From Cellvibrionales bacterium UBA4495 (GTDB taxonomy: Bacteria > Pseudomonadota > Gammaproteobacteria > Pseudomonadales > Porticoccaceae), in the NCBI GenBank assembly GCA_002388905.1, contig DGNJ01000080.1:2968-9238 (forward strand): a DNA stretch of 6,271 nucleotides, given 5' to 3'. How positions within the stretch are numbered: position 1 is the first letter of the stretch; the number at the start of each line of letters is the position of its first letter. The notes beneath the pieces were generated by a model. It saw only the letters and a list, made by a program, of their open reading frames with translations, made no database searches and was not told the origin of the DNA. The translations under genes and the position numbers were made by a program. Shown here one piece after another: positions 1-6,271 of the stretch.

Positions 1-158
1 TGTTCAGGGTTTTCTTCAATAAAGGTTTCAATCTTTAAGGAACCCACCAAGTCGGCACAAAGAGATACCACATTCGGGTTGGTCCTACCCAATTCTGTCA
101 TTCCGGCACCATAACCGCTACGCGTATCGTTTTTTCCTTGATCTGTATATTTTGTCAT
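1..158 (-). CDS. Transketolase, C-terminal subunit (partial, 5' end only)
   Basis: This is the first 52 codons of the second half of a split transketolase, running off the left edge of the window. The protein begins MTKYTDQGKNDTRSGYGAGM and continues through ELGRTNPNVVSLCADLVGS, which matches the start of the pyrimidine-binding (Pyr) domain, where transketolases have a GxxMxELGxxxPNVVxLxADL pattern. With the N-terminal subunit it would make the thiamine-diphosphate enzyme of the non-oxidative pentose phosphate pathway, moving two-carbon units between sugar phosphates in the cytoplasm. The ATG lies 17 bases after the stop of the N-terminal subunit gene, so the two are surely co-transcribed. 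Two-gene transketolase is usual in Bacteroidota. No Shine-Dalgarno sequence is visible, as expected for that phylum. The catalytic part lies outside the window. Confidence 0.9.
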   Translation of the reverse strand, partial: MTKYTDQGKNDTRSGYGAGMTELGRTNPNVVSLCADLVGSLKIETFIEENPE

Positions 159-175
159 TTTTCTTGTCTTCAGAA

Positions 176-1021
176 TTAATAATCACCTAAGGTCTCTGGA
201 TTCTGGGCCAATGCTGTGGCCAATTGCTCGTCATTGGGAGCTTTACCGTGCCAAGCATGGGTGTGCATCATAAAGTCAACCCCATTGCCCATCATTGTGG
301 TCATAACAATGCAGACGGGTTTTCCTTTTCCAGTCCTGCTTTTGGCTTCTTTAAGACCGGCTATGACTTGTTCCAAATTATTTCCGTCTTCAATTTCCAT
401 AACATCCCAACCAAAGGCCCTGAATTTTTCGGACACATCGCCCAAAGGCAACACATCTTCCGTGGCACCATCGATTTGCTGACCGTTTCGGTCCACAGTG
501 GCAATCAAATTGTCAACCTTATTGCCGGCGGCATACATAATCGCCTCCCAGTTTTGGCCTTCCTGAAGCTCACCATCACCGTGAAGACTGAACACCAAAT
601 GATCGTCACCGTTCAATTTTTTGGCCAAAGCGGCACCAATGGCAACGGACATTCCTTGTCCCAAAGACCCGGAAGCTACCCGAACCCCGGGCAGACCTTC
701 ATGGGTGGTAGGGTGGCCTTGCAATCGGGAATTGATCAACCTAAACGTATTGAGTTCCTCAATGGGGAAGTATCCTCTTCGTGCCAGAACACTGTAAAAT
801 ACGGGTGAGATGTGACCATTGGACAAAAAGAAGAGATCCTCTCCCTTTCCATCCATGTCAAACCCATCCTTTAGATCCATGATTTCATTGTATAGTGCAA
901 CAAAAAATTCGGTACATCCCAAGGAGCCTCCAGGGTGTCCTGAATTTACCTTATGGACCATTCGTAAAATGTCCCTTCTCACCTGAACGACCAGGTCCTG
1001 TAATTCTTTCGTATTTGGCAT
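176..1021 (-). CDS. Transketolase, N-terminal subunit (thiamine-diphosphate-binding half)
   Basis: Complete 281-residue protein, the usual length for the N-terminal half of a split transketolase. It binds thiamine diphosphate and Mg2+ and pairs with the C-terminal subunit encoded 17 bases downstream. Visible motifs: NSGHPGGSLG (residues 26-35, active-site His29), QGHPTTHEGLPG (101-112), GSLGQGMSVA (118-127), the cofactor motif GDGELQEGQ (148-156) ending at DRNGQ (177-181), and THAWHGKAPND (254-264). The start is placed at MPNTKELQ. An in-frame ATG 12 codons upstream (1057) would add MRLFLTIQNEIL, but that ATG lies upstream of the TAnnTTTG promoter element, so it would not be in the transcript. 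The MPNTKELQDL start also matches flavobacterial homologues as I recall them. Moderate GC and no Shine-Dalgarno sequence fit Bacteroidota. Confidence 0.93.
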   Translation of the reverse strand: MPNTKELQDLVVQVRRDILRMVHKVNSGHPGGSLGCTEFFVALYNEIMDLKDGFDMDGKGEDLFFLSNGHISPVFYSVLARRGYFPIEELNTFRLINSRLQGHPTTHEGLPGVRVASGSLGQGMSVAIGAALAKKLNGDDHLVFSLHGDGELQEGQNWEAIMYAAGNKVDNLIATVDRNGQQIDGATEDVLPLGDVSEKFRAFGWDVMEIEDGNNLEQVIAGLKEAKSRTGKGKPVCIVMTTMMGNGVDFMMHTHAWHGKAPNDEQLATALAQNPETLGDY

Positions 1022-1042
1022 TAGTATTTCATTTTGGATTGT

Positions 1043-1073
1043 CAAAAATAACCGCATTAGGTCGGCTAAACAA
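1043..1073 (-). promoter_or_regulatory. Candidate Bacteroidota promoter for the transketolase genes
   Basis: On the minus strand, TATTTTTG (1050-1043) fits the Bacteroidota -7 element TAnnTTTG exactly. A TTG (1073-1071) lies 20 bases upstream, a normal distance for the -33 element, although the full TTTG is not present. Transcription would start near 1038-1040, leaving a leader of fewer than 20 bases before the ATG at 1021. This supports that start over the one at 1057. Confidence 0.55.
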
Positions 1074-1098
1074 GCAGAAATGGATTATTTCACAAAAT

Positions 1099-1114
1099 GT
1101 TTACCCGTGTAAAC
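1099..1114. promoter_or_regulatory. Perfect inverted repeat GTTTAC-CCGT-GTAAAC in the divergent intergenic region
   Basis: Six-base arms with a 4-base spacer sit midway between the two divergent promoters, which is a good place for an operator controlling one or both. On the plus strand the repeat is followed by TTTATTTTTTT (1115-1125), so it could instead form a weak hairpin plus T-tract, resembling an intrinsic terminator. No gene on that strand ends just before it, which favours the operator reading. The regulator is unknown. Confidence 0.35.
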
Positions 1115-1152
1115 TTTATTTTTTTGTTAAGGGAAAGCGAATATGAGTTGGC

Positions 1153-1160
1153 TATATTTG
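1153..1160 (+). promoter_or_regulatory. Candidate Bacteroidota -7 promoter element for tgt
   Basis: TATATTTG matches TAnnTTTG exactly and lies 18 bases before the TTG start of tgt, implying a very short leader. The nearest TTTG upstream (1123-1126) is 26 bases away, farther than the usual ~20, so the -33 element is weak or different. The motif places the 5' part of tgt in a Bacteroidota transcription system. Confidence 0.55.
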
Positions 1161-1175
1161 CGGTTTTAAATATGA

Positions 1176-2303
<1,128 letters not shown>

Positions 2304-2331
2304 AGCTTGCCGGCGCGGCACCGATAGGGAT
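2304..2331. terminator. Short GC hairpin between convergent tgt and mscL
   Basis: TGCCG-GCG-CGGCA (2308-2320) forms a 5-base-pair stem in the 28 bases between the two convergent stop codons. No T-tract follows in either direction, so it is at best a weak shared transcription stop. Confidence 0.2.
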
Positions 2332-2775
2332 TCAGGGCACCAGTGCGGAGGTGCAGTAAGGACAGCGACTGGCGCCTTCCTGTACTGTCGAAAGGCAGTG
2401 AGGGCACTCTTTGATGGCGGGCACGCTCTCCTTCTGCTGCTGGAGCCGGTTGATGGCCCGGACCAGCAGGAAGGCCGCGAAGGCGACGATGATGAAACTG
2501 ACCAGGGCATTGAGGAAGACGCCGTAGCTGATGGTCACCGCCCCCGCCTCCTGGGCGCCGGCCAGTGTTTCGTAGGGACCCGGGCGGTGGCCGTCCTTGA
2601 GGGTGATAAAAAGGTTGGCAAAGTCCACGCCGCCCAGGAGCAGCCCCAGTGGCGGCATCAGGATGTCGGTCACCAGGCTTTTGGCGATAGTCCCGAAAGC
2701 CCCGCCCACCAGGATGCCCACGGCCATGTCCACCACATTGCCGCGCATGGCGAAGGTCTTGAATTCCCTGAGCAT
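2332..2775 (-). CDS. mscL: Large-conductance mechanosensitive channel MscL with C-terminal zinc ribbon
   Basis: MscL is an inner-membrane homopentamer that opens under membrane tension and releases solutes during osmotic downshock. The 147-residue protein starts MLREFKTFAMRGNVVDMAVG, the family's hallmark N-terminal helix and start of the first membrane helix (about 15-45, with GGAFGTIAKSLVTDILMPP). A periplasmic loop (about 46-78) and second membrane helix (about 80-108, ISYGVFLNALVSFIIVAFAAFLL) follow. The tail carries CPHC (124-127) and CPYC (138-141), a compact four-cysteine zinc ribbon that E. coli MscL (136 residues) lacks but that occurs in MscL from some other bacteria. The start is set by a good Shine-Dalgarno AGAGGTG (minus strand, 2788-2782), six bases before the ATG. 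It converges on tgt and is divergent from secD, lying where yajC often is. Confidence 0.93.
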   Translation of the reverse strand: MLREFKTFAMRGNVVDMAVGILVGGAFGTIAKSLVTDILMPPLGLLLGGVDFANLFITLKDGHRPGPYETLAGAQEAGAVTISYGVFLNALVSFIIVAFAAFLLVRAINRLQQQKESVPAIKECPHCLSTVQEGASRCPYCTSALVP

Positions 2776-2805
2776 AATTTTCACCTCTGTTCTTTGCGTT
2801 TCCGC

Positions 2806-2811
2806 ACTATA
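2806..2811 (-). promoter_or_regulatory. Candidate -10 box for mscL
   Basis: TATAGT on the minus strand lies 30 bases upstream of the mscL start codon and 17 bases upstream of its Shine-Dalgarno sequence. It fits a sigma70 -10 element. No good TTGACA-like -35 is seen 16 to 18 bases upstream. Confidence 0.35.
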
Positions 2812-2903
2812 GCCGAATGCGCCGCGGATACGTGATTGATTGGACGACGCCCGCTGTCTTCGGGAACATGAAAGAAAAGCCTCTGTAGACTGATGGGCCC
2901 GAT

Positions 2904-2921
2904 CCGGGGAAATTTCCGCGG
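2904..2921. repeat. Imperfect 18-base palindrome with perfect GGAAATTTCC core
   Basis: CCGGGGAAATTTCCGCGG is symmetric except for one mismatched pair (2907/2918). It stands about 130 bases upstream of the mscL start and about 290 bases upstream of secD, in otherwise featureless sequence. It could be a regulator site or chance; no family is assigned. Confidence 0.3.
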
Positions 2922-3137
2922 CACGCCGTGAATGCCTCCCTGTACCCAAAACACTCGCTGCGCTCGCGGGGCAGGCTCTAGGCTTGTCGGCGAGGGCCCT
3001 TTTGCCGACCGTCCCGGCCGCATCACGCTCTTTACTAACAATGGACCTGGGAGGGTCCTGTGGGGATTCCAGTACAAGTTCCCGACGGACAACTTCATTC
3101 GCGCTTATCTTCGACGGTTCGGGCGGGCCCGGGTCGG

Positions 3138-3154
3138 TATAGCCGCGGGCTATA
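3138..3154. promoter_or_regulatory. Inverted repeat TATAGCC-GCG-GGCTATA upstream of secD
   Basis: Seven-base perfect arms with a 3-base spacer end 19 bases before the candidate secD -10 box, so the repeat covers the -35 region. A protein bound here would affect secD transcription. The outer bases GG/CC continue the symmetry if one base is looped out. The 8-mer TATAGCCG also occurs at 2808-2815, overlapping the mscL -10 box. Confidence 0.4.
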
Positions 3155-3173
3155 ACCCCCCGGTTAATTCCCC

Positions 3174-3179
3174 TATAAT
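3174..3179 (+). promoter_or_regulatory. Candidate sigma70 -10 box for secDF
   Basis: TATAAT is a perfect -10 hexamer, 34 bases upstream of the secD ATG, giving a leader of about 28 bases. No clear -35 exists at 16 to 18 bases; the inverted repeat at 3138-3154 occupies that zone, suggesting an activated or otherwise regulated promoter. Confidence 0.5.
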
Positions 3180-3213
3180 GGCTCGCTTTTACACAGGCCC
3201 AAGAGCGCTGGCG

Positions 3214-5067
3214 ATGAAACCCTATCCATTCTGGAAATATCTTTTGGTGTTGCTGGTCCTGGCCGTCGGCTTGATCTACGCCGCGCCCAACCTCTATGCA
3301 CCGGATCCGGCGGTCCAGATTGCCGGTCAAAGCGGTGGCACGGTTATCGGGGAGCAACTGATAAGCCGGGTGGAGCAGGCCCTGGAATCACGGGATATCC
3401 CCTACACCCGGGAGGCCGTGGAGGATGGCACGCTGATGATCCGGCTGAAAAAGCAGGAGGATCAGTTGCGCGCCAAGGAGGCTCTCCAGGAGGTGCTGGG
3501 GCCCCAGTACGTGGTGGCACTGAACCTGGCGCCCACCACGCCCGACTGGCTGGCAGCCCTGGGGGCCGAGTCCATGAAACTGGGCCTCGACCTGAGTGGC
3601 GGGGTGCACTTCCTGCTCCAGGTGGATACCGACAAGGTGGTCACCAAATACCTGGATACCCAGGTCAGTGAGCTTAAAAAAGCCTTCCGGGAGGAGGATG
3701 CCCGCTATCGCGCCGTCAACCGGGAGGGCAACAGCATCGTCGCGCTCTTTACCCGGGAGGAGTGGCGTGAGCGGGCTGTCGATATCGTTGCCGACAACTT
3801 TCCCGATATGGCCCTGGAGCGAAGCCGCGATGACGGGCGTTTCTACCTGCGGCTGACCGTCCTTGAGAATGTCATCGAGGAAAAGGAGGAGTACGCGGTC
3901 GGCCAGAATCTCACCACGCTGCGTAACAGGGTCAATGAACTGGGTGTTTCCGAGCCTATCGTCCAGCGCCAGGGCGCCAACCGCATTGTCGTGGAATTGC
4001 CCGGTGTCCAGGACACCGCCGCCGCCAAGCGAATTATCGGCAAGACGGCGAACCTGGAATTCCGCCTCGAGGCGGAAAAACCGGGTGGACCCGATGCCGA
4101 GGAATTTCCCTTCCGGGACCCCGACACCAGGCCGCGCGCCGCCTGGCTGGAAGAGGACGTGGTCATCACCGGCGACCAGGTCAGCAATGCCTCCATCGGT
4201 TTTGACGAAAACGGCATGCCCCAGGTGAATATCAGCCTGGATAGCGAGGGCGGCCGGGAAATGAACTACGCCACCCGCAACAATGTCGGCCGACGCCTCG
4301 GTGTCCTCTTTATAGAAACCCGCACCCGCCTGGAGGAAAAGGTCAATGAAGAGGGCGAGACCGTCACCGTGCCGGTCCAGACGGAGGAGAAGAAAATCAT
4401 CAGTCTGGCCACCATCCGCAGCGCCCTGGGCGTGCAGTTCCGGATAACCGGACTCGACAGTGCCACGGAGGCCTCGGAGCTGGCCCTGCTGTTGCGTGCC
4501 GGCGCCCTGGCCGCACCCATGTATTTTGTCCAGGAACGGACCATCGGCCCCTCCCTGGGCGCGGAGAACATCGCCAGGGGTGTCGACTCGGTGATCATCG
4601 GTATGGTGATGGTGGTGATTTTCATGCTGCTTGTTTACCGGGTCTTCGGCGTTATCGCCAACCTGGCGCTGGCCATGAACCTGGTCCTGCTGGTGGCGGC
4701 CATGTCGTTGCTCGGGGCGACCCTGACCCTTCCCGGCATCGCCGGCATCGTGCTGACCCTGGGTATGGCAGTGGACGCCAATGTGCTGATTTTCTCGCGC
4801 ATCAAGGAGGAATGGAAAAACGGCCTGTCCCCCCACGCGGCCATCGCTGCCGGTTACGAGCGGGCCCATGTCTCCATTGTCGACGCCAATCTCACCACCC
4901 TGATCGTCGCCGTCATCCTCTACGCCATAGGCTCCGGGCCGGTGCAGGGCTTCGCCGTGGTGTTGTCCCTGGGGATTCTTACTTCGATGTTCACCGCCAT
5001 TATCGGCACCCGGGCCATGGTCAATCTGATCTATGGCCGGCGCCGTCTCGAGACTCTCTGGATTTAG
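3214..5067 (+). CDS. secD: Protein translocase subunit SecD
   Basis: SecD pairs with SecF in the inner membrane and uses the proton gradient to pull secreted proteins out of SecYEG on the periplasmic side. The product has 617 residues, close to E. coli SecD (615). Order: N-terminal membrane helix (about 6-24, FWKYLLVLLVLAVGLIYAA) then NLY-DPAVQ; the large periplasmic P1 region with KLGLDLSGG (122-130) and the ferredoxin-like section NRVNELGVSEP to NLEFR (about 238-285); then five membrane helices (about 458-605). VDANVLIFSRIKEE holds the conserved Asp521 implicated in proton use. The start MKPYPFWKYLL matches family N-termini; a weak AAGAG (3201-3205) precedes it. An upstream ATG at 3178 would overlap the -10 box and add an unfamiliar 12-residue leader. 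secF follows after 8 bases. yajC, often the preceding gene, is absent. Confidence 0.96.
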   Translation: MKPYPFWKYLLVLLVLAVGLIYAAPNLYAPDPAVQIAGQSGGTVIGEQLISRVEQALESRDIPYTREAVEDGTLMIRLKKQEDQLRAKEALQEVLGPQYVVALNLAPTTPDWLAALGAESMKLGLDLSGGVHFLLQVDTDKVVTKYLDTQVSELKKAFREEDARYRAVNREGNSIVALFTREEWRERAVDIVADNFPDMALERSRDDGRFYLRLTVLENVIEEKEEYAVGQNLTTLRNRVNELGVSEPIVQRQGANRIVVELPGVQDTAAAKRIIGKTANLEFRLEAEKPGGPDAEEFPFRDPDTRPRAAWLEEDVVITGDQVSNASIGFDENGMPQVNISLDSEGGREMNYATRNNVGRRLGVLFIETRTRLEEKVNEEGETVTVPVQTEEKKIISLATIRSALGVQFRITGLDSATEASELALLLRAGALAAPMYFVQERTIGPSLGAENIARGVDSVIIGMVMVVIFMLLVYRVFGVIANLALAMNLVLLVAAMSLLGATLTLPGIAGIVLTLGMAVDANVLIFSRIKEEWKNGLSPHAAIAAGYERAHVSIVDANLTTLIVAVILYAIGSGPVQGFAVVLSLGILTSMFTAIIGTRAMVNLIYGRRRLETLWI

Positions 5068-5070
5068 GGG
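5065..5070 (+). promoter_or_regulatory. Shine-Dalgarno of secF overlapping the secD stop
   Basis: TAGGGG includes the secD stop codon TAG and provides an AGGGG ribosome site five bases before the secF ATG. Ribosomes finishing secD would therefore be in place to start secF, which favours balanced SecD:SecF synthesis. Confidence 0.6.
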
Positions 5071-5075
5071 CTGCT

Positions 5076-5990
5076 ATGAACACGATCAACTACATGAAGT
5101 GGCGCAAGTTGTTTGCCGTCCTGTCCGTTGTGCTGGTATTGGCCTCTCTGGTTTCGCTGGCCACCCGGGGCCTTTCCCTGGGCCTCGATTTTACCGGCGG
5201 CACCCAGATCGAGGTGGGTTACGCCCGTGACGCGGAACTGGCCGAGGTGCGCCGGCAGCTGGATGCCGCCGGTTTTGAGAATCCGGTGGTGGTGCATTTC
5301 GGGTCGCCCCGGGATGTACTGATCAAGTTCCAGGGCGAGGCCCGGGAAGGCATGGAAAGCGAGGTGCTCTCCGCCCTGTCGGCGGGGGGGCGCGAGGTGA
5401 CGGTGCGTCGGGTCGAGTTTGTCGGACCGCAGGTGGGTGAGGAGTTGCGCGATGACGGCGGTCTCGCCATCCTGGCGGCGCTTGCCGTGGTTATGCTCTA
5501 TGTGTCCATTCGCTTCCAGTACAAGTTCGCCATCGGTGCCGTGACGGCCCTGCTGCACGACGTCATTATTACCGTGGGCCTGTTTTCTTTTTTCCACTGG
5601 GACTTCGACCTGACGGTGCTGGCGGCGGTGCTCGCGGTGATCGGGTATTCCCTCAACGATACCATTATTGTTTACGACCGCATCCGCGAGAACTTCCGCC
5701 TGACCCGTATCGAGGATCCCGTTGAAATCATCAACGAGTCTCTGACCCAGGTGCTGGTCAGGACTCTCTACACATCGGGGACGACTTTGCTGGTGTTGCT
5801 GGCACTGTTTTTCCTGGGCGGCGAGTTGATTCATAATTTCGCCACGGCCCTGATTATCGGTGTGCTGGTCGGGACCTTCTCCTCCATTTACGTGGCCGCC
5901 AACCTGATACTGGCCCTGCGTATAGATCGGGACGACCTGGTGCCGGCCCAGGTGGTGGAAAAACCCGAGGATGTCGACGGGATGCCCTGA
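5076..5990 (+). CDS. secF: Protein translocase subunit SecF
   Basis: SecF is the partner of SecD in the proton-driven accessory complex of the Sec translocon. At 304 residues it is a little shorter than E. coli SecF (323). Visible parts: first membrane helix (about 11-29), GLSLGLDFTGGTQIEV (32-47) opening the small periplasmic domain, VEFVGPQVGEELRDDGG (113-129), then five membrane helices (about 130-283). The motif YSLNDTIIVYDRIRENF (191-207) holds the conserved Asp195 and DRIREN that mirror the SecD motif. RTLYTSGTTLLVLLALFFLGG (229-249) is also typical. It shares the secD transcript. The ATG at 5076 is chosen over the internal ATG at 5094 because of its ribosome site and because MNTINYMKWR is a normal SecF beginning. 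The gene converges with a lytic transglycosylase gene. Confidence 0.96.
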   Translation: MNTINYMKWRKLFAVLSVVLVLASLVSLATRGLSLGLDFTGGTQIEVGYARDAELAEVRRQLDAAGFENPVVVHFGSPRDVLIKFQGEAREGMESEVLSALSAGGREVTVRRVEFVGPQVGEELRDDGGLAILAALAVVMLYVSIRFQYKFAIGAVTALLHDVIITVGLFSFFHWDFDLTVLAAVLAVIGYSLNDTIIVYDRIRENFRLTRIEDPVEIINESLTQVLVRTLYTSGTTLLVLLALFFLGGELIHNFATALIIGVLVGTFSSIYVAANLILALRIDRDDLVPAQVVEKPEDVDGMP

Positions 5991-6038
5991 CGCTTTCCCC
6001 GGGTCAGGCCGACTTTCAGGCGGCCACCGGCTCCCGCA
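5991..6038. terminator. Possible shared stop region between convergent secF and transglycosylase genes
   Basis: GGCCG (6007-6011) and CGGCC (6021-6025) can form a 5-base-pair stem with a 9-base loop. No T-tract accompanies it on either strand, so intrinsic termination is doubtful. Confidence 0.2.
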
Positions 6039-6271
6039 TTATCGCCAGCGTTTTTCCCAGGCCACCAGTACCCTCTCCGGGTACCAGTTTTGCCCGTAGC
6101 TGCCGTTGTAGCGTGCCAGCGCCTCGGCCAGGCGGCCGCCGGATTTTTCCAGATAGTACTTGAGGATGGTGCAGCCGTAGCGGAGATTGACGTCGGGGTT
6201 GATCAGGTTGTCCTCCGGCCGGCCGATCTCCTTTTTCCAGAAGGGCATAACCTGCATCAGGCCCTGGGCGC
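6039..6271 (-). CDS. Lytic transglycosylase, SLT domain (partial, C-terminal end)
   Basis: The last 76 or so residues of a lytic transglycosylase, an enzyme that cleaves the MurNAc-GlcNAc bond of peptidoglycan in the periplasm to form 1,6-anhydro ends. The fragment reads AQGLMQVMPFWKKEIG, then NPDVNLRYGCTILKYYL and ALARYNGS, the ordered motifs of the Slt/goose-lysozyme fold after the catalytic glutamate. That glutamate (in an ES-F motif), the signal peptide and the start lie beyond the right edge. The gene is convergent with secF, 48 bases away, so it is not in the sec operon. The specific subfamily cannot be decided from this part. Confidence 0.88.
   Translation of the reverse strand, partial: AQGLMQVMPFWKKEIGRPEDNLINPDVNLRYGCTILKYYLEKSGGRLAEALARYNGSYGQNWYPERVLVAWEKRWR

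Larger units (their letters stand above)
2776..3213. other. 438-base divergent non-coding region between mscL and secD
   Basis: No convincing gene was found. A frame in phase with secD stays open back to 2932 but translates to unrecognised, low-complexity sequence, as non-coding GC-rich DNA often does. It contains the probable mscL -10 near its left end and the probable secD -10 near its right end. It also holds an imperfect palindrome at 2904-2921 (core GGAAATTTCC), a GTCGGC/GCCGAC stem with a 12-base loop (2986-3009), a GGACC/GGTCC stem (3043-3058) and the TATAGCC repeat at 3138-3154. Length and repeated stem-loops suggest a decayed or dispersed intergenic repeat, but one copy cannot show this. 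No tRNA or yajC remnant is visible. Confidence 0.6.

Noticed and set aside
224..808. Plus-strand open frame inside the transketolase gene
   Set aside because: Lies wholly within a well-supported gene on the other strand and has no family resemblance.
1022..1057. Longer start for the transketolase N-terminal subunit
   Set aside because: The upstream ATG lies ahead of the predicted -7 element, and MPNTKELQ is the more usual beginning.
2932..3213. N-terminal extension of SecD (94 extra codons in frame)
   Set aside because: The extra sequence resembles no SecD, crosses the TATAAT box and repeats, and the protein from ATG 3214 already has a full, normal N-terminus and length.
2776..3357. Upstream extension of MscL on the minus strand
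   Set aside because: MLREFKTFAMRGN is the standard MscL start with a strong Shine-Dalgarno; the extension has no recognisable domain and overlaps the start of secD.
3388..4869. Long open frame antisense to secD (493 codons)
   Set aside because: Third-position GC bias of secD keeps the opposite strand open; its translation is rich in His, Gln and Gly and has no recognisable domain.
5064..5834. Open frame antisense to secF
   Set aside because: Shadow of the secF coding frame with low-complexity translation; no domain or ribosome site.

Overview
The window looks like two unrelated bacterial genomes joined inside one gene. Bases 1 to about 1,915 read as Bacteroidota, most likely a flavobacterium. 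GC is moderate: 60-base samples mostly fall between 40 and 57%. Transketolase is split into separate N- and C-terminal genes. There are no Shine-Dalgarno sequences, and TAnnTTTG promoter elements lie ahead of both divergent genes. Bases from about 1,945 to the end read as Gammaproteobacteria: GC is mostly 57 to 70%, Shine-Dalgarno sequences are present (clear for mscL and secF), the -10 boxes are sigma70-like, and the gene set is tgt, mscL, secD, secF and a lytic transglycosylase.

Left part (1-1170): the start of the C-terminal transketolase subunit (minus strand, cut by the window edge) and the complete N-terminal subunit (minus strand) form a tight pair. A 157-base divergent intergenic region follows, with a promoter for each direction and a perfect 6+6 inverted repeat between them.

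Middle (1179-2303): a full-length open reading frame for queuine tRNA-ribosyltransferase (Tgt). Its first ~245 residues are of Bacteroidota type. From about residue 257 it is of gammaproteobacterial type and carries the CxCxxC zinc site. The switch coincides with the GC step and falls in the very conserved stretch [11 protein letters not shown]. Both flanks change lineage at the same point, so a metagenome assembly chimera is the simplest explanation.

Right part (2332-6271): mscL is convergent with tgt and encodes a mechanosensitive channel with a C-terminal zinc ribbon. A 438-base non-coding stretch holds the probable mscL and secD promoters and several inverted repeats. secD and secF form an operon for the Sec-translocon accessory complex. 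A convergent lytic transglycosylase gene runs off the right edge. In many Gammaproteobacteria yajC lies between tgt and secD; here it is missing and mscL occupies the place.

I found no mobile element, CRISPR array, tRNA or rRNA, and no convincing new multi-gene system. The main point of interest is the cross-phylum junction in tgt, which should be treated as an artefact until reads show otherwise.
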